Assembly (NCBI GenBank): GCA_012730045.1
Contig: JAAYBR010000041.1
Coordinates: forward strand, 1-63,947
DNA length: 63,947 bases
From: Candidatus Hydrogenedentota bacterium
Lineage (GTDB): Bacteria; Hydrogenedentota; Hydrogenedentia; Hydrogenedentales; CAITNO01
Direction: 5' to 3'
The notes under the pieces are model-generated. The model had not been told where the DNA came from and made no database searches. It saw only the letters and a list, made by a program, of their open reading frames with translations. The stretch's first letter is position 1. Every line of letters starts with the position of its first letter. Shown piece after piece: positions 54,705-61,900 of this stretch. The translations under genes and the position numbers were made by a program.

Positions 54705-55853
54705 ATGCCCTACCTGCACGCGGACATCTTCCCCCGCCAGATTCCGAAGACCCCCGGCGGGGTCTGCGGCGATGTCGTGGAGTGTTTCCGCGCCCCGGAG
54801 GCCGCCTGGGTGGTCTGCGCCGACGGCATGGGCTCGGGCGCGCGCGCGAACATCTCGGCGAACTTCTGCGCCTCCCTGCTGAAGGGCCACCTGCTGGCCG
54901 GATGGTCCCTCCGCGACGCCTTCCGCTCGGCCGCCGCGGCCATGGACGCCGCCCGGCGGCCCGGCCTCCCCTACGCCGCCTTCTCCGTGGCCCGCCTCTC
55001 CCCCGCCGGCCGCGCCACCGTGCTCACCTATGACGCGCCCCCGCCCCTGCGCCTCTCCCCTGTCGGCGCGGAAAGCCTGCCGGTCCGGCGGCTCGACGGC
55101 GTCGAGGGCGCGGCGGGGGAGGCCGACTGCCGCCTCGGGCCGGGGGAGGCGCTGGTGCTGGTGTCCGACGGGGTCACCGAGGCGGGACGCGGCGCGGGGC
55201 TGCACGGCGGCTGGGGCGTCGCCGGGCTGTGCCGTTTCCTGTCTGACGCGGTGGTGCGGGGCGTGCCGCCGGCGGAGCTGTCCGGCGCGGTGTGCGCCCG
55301 CGCCGACGAACTCTGCGGCGCGGGGCCCCGCGACGACGCCACCGCGGTGGTCTGCCGCGTGCGCCGGGGCATTGTGCTGAACATCCTGACCGGCCCCCCG
55401 GCGGACTCCGCCCGGGACCGCGAGGTGGTGGGGCGCTTTCTGGGGATGGCGGGACACCGGGTAGTCAGCGGCGGCACCACGGCGTCCATTGTGGCGCGGG
55501 TGACGGGGCGCGAGCCCCGGCTGCTGCCGCGCGCGCCCGGCGCGGTGGACCCGCCCGCGTGGGCGCTGGACGGCGTGGACCTGGTGACGGAGGGCGCGGT
55601 GACCATGAACCAGGCCCACAACATCATGGACGTGCCCCCGGAGCGCCGGATCAGCCCCTCGGGCGTCTCGGAGCTGTGCGCCCTCATGGAGAACGCCGAC
55701 CGCGTGAACTTCATCGTGGGCACGGCGGCGAACACGGCGTCCAACGACGTGCGCTTCCAGCAGCAGCACATCCTCCCGCGCACGGTGATCATCCCCCTGC
55801 TCCGCGAGCGCCTGGAGCGCGGGGGAAGGCTGGTCACCGTCGAGTACGTGTGA
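54705..55853 (+). CDS. SpoIIE-family (PP2C-type) protein phosphatase
   Basis: A 382-aa Mn2+-dependent Ser/Thr phosphatase: VVCADGMGSGARANISANF (metal Asp and Gly), LVLVSDGVTEAG and DDATAVVCRV metal motifs. The PP2C domain ends at about residue 225. The extra C-terminal 155 residues (ILTGPPADSARDREVVGRFL, TGREPRLLPRAPGAVDPPAW) fit no domain I can name but recur, as far as known, in phosphatases coded next to sensory hydrogenases. It is coupled to the hydrogenase-like gene (1-bp gap) and is its likely output, dephosphorylating an unknown partner such as an anti-sigma-factor antagonist. No cognate kinase or STAS protein is in the window. Confidence 0.88.
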   Translation: MPYLHADIFPRQIPKTPGGVCGDVVECFRAPEAAWVVCADGMGSGARANISANFCASLLKGHLLAGWSLRDAFRSAAAAMDAARRPGLPYAAFSVARLSPAGRATVLTYDAPPPLRLSPVGAESLPVRRLDGVEGAAGEADCRLGPGEALVLVSDGVTEAGRGAGLHGGWGVAGLCRFLSDAVVRGVPPAELSGAVCARADELCGAGPRDDATAVVCRVRRGIVLNILTGPPADSARDREVVGRFLGMAGHRVVSGGTTASIVARVTGREPRLLPRAPGAVDPPAWALDGVDLVTEGAVTMNQAHNIMDVPPERRISPSGVSELCALMENADRVNFIVGTAANTASNDVRFQQQHILPRTVIIPLLRERLERGGRLVTVEYV

Positions 55854-55862
55854 CGCCGCGGG

Positions 55863-58781
55863 TCATTTCACAAAAACATCGTCCAGCGTCAGCTCGCGGA
55901 AGTCGCCGAAGCGCCTGAGGTCCTCCAGGGGAACCGCCGCGCGGTCGCCGACCACGGAGATGAGCTTGGGCTGCCCGGCGATGTGCTCCTGCTGGAACGC
56001 CGACACGACGTCCAGCGTCCCCTTCTCCTGGATTTCGGCGAACCACGCCTCGCGGGGGTCGGGCGCGAGGCCGCGGCGCTCCCAGTCGCGCACGGTCCGG
56101 ATGATCTGCCGGAACCCGATCTTTCCGGTGCGGTAGCCGGTGATGATGGCCTCCCGGGCGGCGGCGAAGCGGTTCTCCTCCAGGGGCATGTCGTCCAGGA
56201 GGCCGGTGAAGGCGCCGAGCGCGTCCGCGGCCTTGTCGGCCTGGGTCTGGATGACCCCCATCATGAGATTCTGGTCGCGCCGGGTGCGGCCGGGGATGTA
56301 GCGCGCCCCGGCGACATAGGCCAGGCCGCGCGCCTCGCGCAGCTCCTGGAACACGATGCCCGCCATGCCGTCGGCGAAGTAGGTGTTGTAGAGCTGCACC
56401 CGCGGGCTGAGGGCGGGGTCGTAGGGAAAGCTGCCGAACTCGATCTGCACGTGGGCCTGCGCGGTGGCGTCGCGGTGGAGGAACCACACCTCGCCGCCCG
56501 CCGCGCGGCGCACCGGAAGCACGGCGGCGGGTGCCACGTCGTCAAGCAGCCCGCGCACCGGATGCGTCCGGCGGAAGATGTCCATGACCTCCGCCAGGGG
56601 GAGGGACCCCGTGTACTGGGCCGTCTGCCGGCTGGAGACCAGCCTGCGTATGACGCCCTGAAGCTCCGCCGCAGTCATCGCGCGCACGGCGTCCGACGGC
56701 GGGATGCGGAGGTAGCGGGACTGGTCGCCGTGGCGGTGGCACTGGACCAGGGCGTCGGCCATGGTCTCCATGTCCTTGCGGGCGTCCTCGCGCTGCTGGA
56801 GCACGATTTCCTTGAGCTGCCCGAGGGTTTCATCGTCCACGCGGGGCCGCCAGGCCAGGTCCATGAGCAGGGCCAGGGACTCCTCGAAATGCGCGTCCAG
56901 CCCGGAAAGGATGAAGGACGTCTCGTGCTCGCCCGCGTCCAGGTCGAAGGTGGTGCCCAGGCGGTACCAGCGCTGGCGCAGCTCCCCCGCGTCGAGGTCG
57001 CCCGCCCCGGAGCGGTCCATCAGCCGCGCGGCGAGCGCGGTGACGGGGTCTTCCACCGCGCCCCGGTCCACCGACAGGGTGAAGGTGAACACATCGTTCA
57101 CGGGGTTCTGCACATGGTAGAACGTGACGCCGCGCGGGTCCTCCTTCCGCGTGTAGTCGCGGCCCGCGCGCAGGAAGGACGGCTCGATGGGTTTGGCGGG
57201 CATGGCCAGAACGTCCGCCGCAAAGGCGGAGGAGCGCGACGCGTCTATCTCCAGCTTCGGCAGGGGCGGCTTTTCCACGCGCACGGGGTCGCGGTCGGCA
57301 TCCTCGCGGAAACCGGCGACATAGCCGCCGCTGAAATACTGGTTCGCCACGCGGACCACGTCGTCGCGGGTGACCTTTTCCAGCCGGGCGATCATGCCCG
57401 CGGCGTGCTCCCAGGGCTCGAGGCCGATCCAGGCGGAGCGCATGGTCCGCACCCGGTCCTCGTCGTTTTCCAGGTCGGTCTTGCGCTTGCGCTTGAAGTC
57501 GTTGACCACGGCCTCCATCAGCCAGTCCTCGAACTCCCCGCGCTTGAGCAGGCCCACCTGGTCCAGCAGCAGCCGCTCGACCTCCTCCAGGGTCTGCCCG
57601 GGCTTGGGCACGCCGTAGAGGTACTGCGCGCCGCCGTCGTTCATGGGCAGGGGGAAGGCGCCCGCCTGCTGCACGGCCTGGCGCTGGTTGAGGTTGATGT
57701 TGATCAGGCCGGCCGTCGCGTTGTCGAGGAGCATGTCGAGCATGAGCAGCGCCTCGGCGTCCGCATGGTTTCGGGGCGCGGTGCGGAAGGCGAGCAGCGC
57801 GAAGGGCTCGCCCCGGAAGGGCACGCGGACCTCCTCGCGGGCGGCGGGCGGGGGGTCGTCCCATGTGGGCCGTTCAGGCAGGTCGCGGGCCTCCCAGGGG
57901 GAGAAAAACTCGCTGACGACCGCCACGGCCTCCTCGGCCCGGAGGTCGCCGGAGAGAAAGACCGCCATGTTGTTGGGCGCGTACCAGTCGCGGTAGAACG
58001 CGTTGAGCGTGCGGATGGAGGGGTTGCGCAGGTCCTCCACCGACCCGAGCGTGGGCCGCTGCCCGTAGGGGTGCCGCTTGTAGAGCAGGGCGTCCACCGC
58101 AAGCTGGATCGCCCGGTCCTTGTTGTCCAGCGCGCGGTTCATCTCCTCGTACACCGTCTCAAGCTCGGTCTGGAACAGGCGGAACACGGGGTGCATGAAG
58201 CGGTCGGACTCGACGGCCGCCCACTGGCGCAGCATGTTGGACGGCAGGTCTATCTTGTACACCACCTCCTCGTGCCAGGTGTGCGCGTTGAGCGCGCGGC
58301 CGCCCAGGGCGCGGTACAGCCGGTCCAGCTCGTTGGGCACGGCCGACCGGGCCGCCTGCTGGGAGAGTTCGCTGATGCGCCGGTAGAGGGCGTCACGCCG
58401 CGCAGGGTCCTTCTCGTTGAACCGCTCCTCATAGAGCGCCTCGATCTCGTCCAGCAGCGGCTTCTCGGCGGCGTAGTCCGCCGTGCCGAGGCGCTCGGAA
58501 CCCTTGAAGAGCAGGTGCTCCATGTAATGCGCCATGCCGGTGGTCCGGTCGGGGTCGTTCTTGCTGCCCGCGCGCACGGCGATCTCCGCGTAGAAGCGCG
58601 GCGTGTCGTGGTTCTCGGAGATGTGCACCTCCAGGCCGTTGTCCAGCCGGAAGATGCGCACCCCGAGGGGGTCTCCGGGCACCGGGGCGCCGATTTCCTG
58701 CCATCCCGCAGAGGCGGGGGGGCACAGGGACGCGACACACAGCAGACCGCTGAGCAGGGCGGCCGGGGAAGTTCCATGCAT
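55863..58781 (-). CDS. Secreted M16 family zinc peptidase (two-module)
   Basis: A 972-aa protease with a signal peptide (ALLSGLLCVASLCPPASAGW). The first module has the inverted zinc motif HYMEHLLFKG (HxxEH) and the downstream Glu in ELETVYEEMNR, plus YAEIAVRAGSKNDP. The second M16 module, starting near residue 490, lacks HxxEH and shows the usual Arg-Tyr pair region (LREARGLAYVAGARY). This is the architecture of pitrilysin-like and YmxG/PqqL-type enzymes, with all four domains on one chain. AAGGAGAG precedes the ATG at 58781. Its 3' end faces the phosphatase gene, 9 bp apart. Confidence 0.92.
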   Translation of the reverse strand: MHGTSPAALLSGLLCVASLCPPASAGWQEIGAPVPGDPLGVRIFRLDNGLEVHISENHDTPRFYAEIAVRAGSKNDPDRTTGMAHYMEHLLFKGSERLGTADYAAEKPLLDEIEALYEERFNEKDPARRDALYRRISELSQQAARSAVPNELDRLYRALGGRALNAHTWHEEVVYKIDLPSNMLRQWAAVESDRFMHPVFRLFQTELETVYEEMNRALDNKDRAIQLAVDALLYKRHPYGQRPTLGSVEDLRNPSIRTLNAFYRDWYAPNNMAVFLSGDLRAEEAVAVVSEFFSPWEARDLPERPTWDDPPPAAREEVRVPFRGEPFALLAFRTAPRNHADAEALLMLDMLLDNATAGLININLNQRQAVQQAGAFPLPMNDGGAQYLYGVPKPGQTLEEVERLLLDQVGLLKRGEFEDWLMEAVVNDFKRKRKTDLENDEDRVRTMRSAWIGLEPWEHAAGMIARLEKVTRDDVVRVANQYFSGGYVAGFREDADRDPVRVEKPPLPKLEIDASRSSAFAADVLAMPAKPIEPSFLRAGRDYTRKEDPRGVTFYHVQNPVNDVFTFTLSVDRGAVEDPVTALAARLMDRSGAGDLDAGELRQRWYRLGTTFDLDAGEHETSFILSGLDAHFEESLALLMDLAWRPRVDDETLGQLKEIVLQQREDARKDMETMADALVQCHRHGDQSRYLRIPPSDAVRAMTAAELQGVIRRLVSSRQTAQYTGSLPLAEVMDIFRRTHPVRGLLDDVAPAAVLPVRRAAGGEVWFLHRDATAQAHVQIEFGSFPYDPALSPRVQLYNTYFADGMAGIVFQELREARGLAYVAGARYIPGRTRRDQNLMMGVIQTQADKAADALGAFTGLLDDMPLEENRFAAAREAIITGYRTGKIGFRQIIRTVRDWERRGLAPDPREAWFAEIQEKGTLDVVSAFQQEHIAGQPKLISVVGDRAAVPLEDLRRFGDFRELTLDDVFVK

Positions 58782-58852
58782 GACCAGGGCTCTCCTTCGG
58801 GGTTGTTGCGGGCCGGAGCCTGATTCTAGCGCGGCCCGGCCCTTCAAAGGAA

Positions 58853-58885
58853 ACGCCGCCGGACCCGCAAAGAGTCCGGCGGCGT
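58853..58885 (-). terminator. Intrinsic-type terminator after the PKD surface protein gene
   Basis: A perfect 12-bp stem ACGCCGCCGGAC (58853-58864) / GTCCGGCGGCGT (58874-58885) with a 9-base loop, 30 bp downstream of the stop at 58915. On the minus strand the stem is followed by TTCCTTTG, a short U-rich tail. It separates that gene from the M16 gene. Confidence 0.7.
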
Positions 58886-58914
58886 GAAAACGCGCTCCGG
58901 TCGGCCCGGAGGGG

Positions 58915-61900
58915 CTACTTCTTCCGTCTGCCGCGCAGGCCGCGCGCGCCCAGCAGGCCGAGGGCCGCCGCCGCCGCCAGCAGGCCGGCCGCGCCCGCGG
59001 CGGGCACGCCCTGGCCCACGCTGATGTGGGCGGGCTTGGTCTCGGCATCGCTGCCCGTCGCGGAGCTGACCGTCAGCGTGACGGTGTAGTTCCCCGACTC
59101 GGTGTAGATGTGGACCGGGTTCTGCACGGTGCTGGTCTCGCCGTCGCCGAAGTTCCACAGCCAGCCCGTGATGGGCTGCGCGCCCGCGATGGACTGGTCG
59201 GTGAACATGACGGTCAGCGGCGCGGTGCCGGAGGTCACGTCGGACGTGAACGCGGCCGTCAGCGTCGTCGGCGCGGCGACCACCACGTAGTTGACCTTGG
59301 TCACCTGGCTGGTGTTGCTGTTCGCGTCCGTCACCGTGAGGGTCACCGGGAAGCTGCCCTGCGCCGCGTAGGTGTGGCGCGGGGACTGCTCGGTGCTGGT
59401 CTGGCCGTCGCCGAAGGTCCACGCCCACTGCGTGATGCCCGCGCTTCCGGCGGTGGACAGGTTGGCGAACTGGACCGTCAGCGGCCCCTTGCCCGTGGTC
59501 GGATAGGCGGTGAAGTCGGCCGTCGGGCCGCCGGGGGCCGTCACCACGACGAAGTTCGGCTTGGTCACCGAGCTGCTGCCGATGGCGGTGGTCACGGTCA
59601 GGGAGACGCTGTAGGCGCCCGCCGCCGCGTAGGTGTGCTCGGGCGCGGGCAGGCTGCTGGTCTGCCCGTCGCCGAAGACCCACTCCCACGTGGTGATGGG
59701 GGCGCCGCCCGGCAGGCTCAGATCAACGAACTGCGTTGTCAGCGGCGCCAGACCCGAGGTCGGCGCGGCCGCGAAGTCCGCCGTCGGCCCGTTCGGGGCG
59801 GACACGACGATGAAGTCCGGCTTGGCCAGCACGCCGGTAAGGCCGTTGGTGTCCGTGACCGTCACGGTGACGGAGTAGACGCCCGGCGCGGGGTACGCGT
59901 AGACCGGGCTCTTCACCAGGCTCTGCGCGCCGTCGCCGAAGTCCCACTGCCACGACGCCAGCGGGGCGTCGCCGGGCAGCGTGAGGTCGGCGAACTGGAT
60001 CGGCGTGCCCGTGACCGTCAGGGTCGGGGACGCCGTGAAGTCCACCACCGGCCCGTTCGGGTCGCTCACCGTGATCAGGTCGGTCTTCACCTCGTCGTCC
60101 GTGCCGGCCGCCGTGGTGACGGTCAGGGTGACAGTGTAGACCCCGGCCGCGGTGTAGGCGTGGCTCGGGCTCTGGTCCGTGCCGGTCTGGCCGTCGCCGA
60201 AGTTCCAGGCCCACGCCGTGATGGGCGTGGATCCCGGCAGGGAATGATCGCCGAAGTAGACCGTCTCGCCGGTCTTGATGGACGTCGGGCCGCTGGTGAA
60301 CAGCGCCGTCGGGCCGACCGGGTCGGTCACGGTGATGTAATTGCCCTTGGTCTCGATGCTGATGCCCACGCTGGTCTGCACGGTCAGCGAGACCGTGTAG
60401 ACGCCCGCGCTGGTGAAGGTGTGGACCGGGTTCTGCTCCGTGCTGGTGTAGCCGTCGTTGAAGTTCCACAGCCAGCTCGTGACGGGCTCGGTGCCCGGGG
60501 TGGACTGGTCCACGAACTGCACCACCAGGTTGCGCGCGCCCGAGGTGGGCGTGGCGATGAACTGCGCCGTCGGACCGTCGCCCGGGTCGCCGCTCGCGCC
60601 CGGCACGTTCACATACGCGCCCGCAGGCACCGTGGTGCTCCAGGTCTGTCCCGGCTCCAGCACGCCGGCCGTGTGCAGCTCGCCGTCAATCAGCATGGCC
60701 ACGTTCACGCCCACGATGATGCTGACGTTCTCGATGTTCCCGGCCGCGTTCGTGTTGCGGATGAACACCTGGTCGAAGCCGTCAAAGGGCGACGAACCGT
60801 CGGCCACGCGAAGGACACGGAACTCCAGGCCGTTCCCGGCGTTGAAGAGCGGGGCTTCCTGCCCGTCGTTCCAGTAGCCCGGCGCGAGCCAGCCCCGGCT
60901 TCCGGGGCCGCCGTCCAGCTCGGGAATCACCGGCGTCTTGCCGCCCACATAGGGGTTGAGCGCCTTCAGCAGGGCGTCGTGCGCCGTGGCGCCGCCCACC
61001 AGAGCGGCCGTCGCCTTCACGGGCGCGTGCAGCGCGCGCGCCGTCTCGTTCATGTTGGAGATGACGGTGTAGCCGCCGTTGCGGTCCGGATCGCCGTTGA
61101 GGGCGTTCGCCCCGCGCAGCGAGGCCGCGCCCGCAACCACCACGGAGCCGTGCAGCTTGACCATGCCGGGCAGGCCGTAGCCGCCCGTGCCGCCCTGGCC
61201 GCCGCCGCCGCCGGCCGCGCCGGCCGCGCCCGCGCCGCCCGTGCCGCCCGTGCCGCCGTCGCCGCCCTTGCCGATGCCGACGCCGATGCCGGCCACCGGC
61301 ACCTGGCCGCCCGCGCTGCCCGCCACGCCGGACTGGCCACCGGTCGGACCCTGCGGGGACGTGCCCGCAGCGCCGCCGCCAGAACCGCCAAGCGGCGTGC
61401 CCGCGGAGACGTCGAGCGTGCTGGGGGCGCTGATGCGCAGCAGGCCGCGCGCGGCGAGAACCACCGCGCCGCCGCCGGGCGCGCCCACGCCGCCCTCGCC
61501 GCCCAGGCCGCCGGGGGCGCCCGTGCCGCCGGAGCCGCCTATGCCGCCCGTCGCGCCGGCCACGCCGCCCGCCGGGGACGGGGGCCACACATTGCTGTTG
61601 TTGCGCGTGCCGTCGCCGCCGATGCCGGGCGCGCCGCCGCCGCCGCCACCACCACCCGCGCTCGTGCGGGTGATGCCGACGCCGAGGAAACCGTCATAAG
61701 CGGCACCCCCCCCGCCGCCGCCGCCGGAACCGCCGGAACCGCCACCGCCGCCGCCGCCGCCGCCACCACCGCCGCCGCCCGAGCCGCCGCCGCCGCCGCC
61801 GCCGCCCGAACCGGCGACCAGCGTCAGCGAGTTCGCCACATAGGCAAGGCTCTCATAGGCAGCGCTGCCACCCGTGCCGCCGAGCTCGCCCGGGGCGCCG

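Noticed and set aside
55983-58823. A 946-codon plus-strand frame opposite the M16 peptidase
   Set aside because: No domain or start signal; the minus strand carries HxxEH and a signal peptide.
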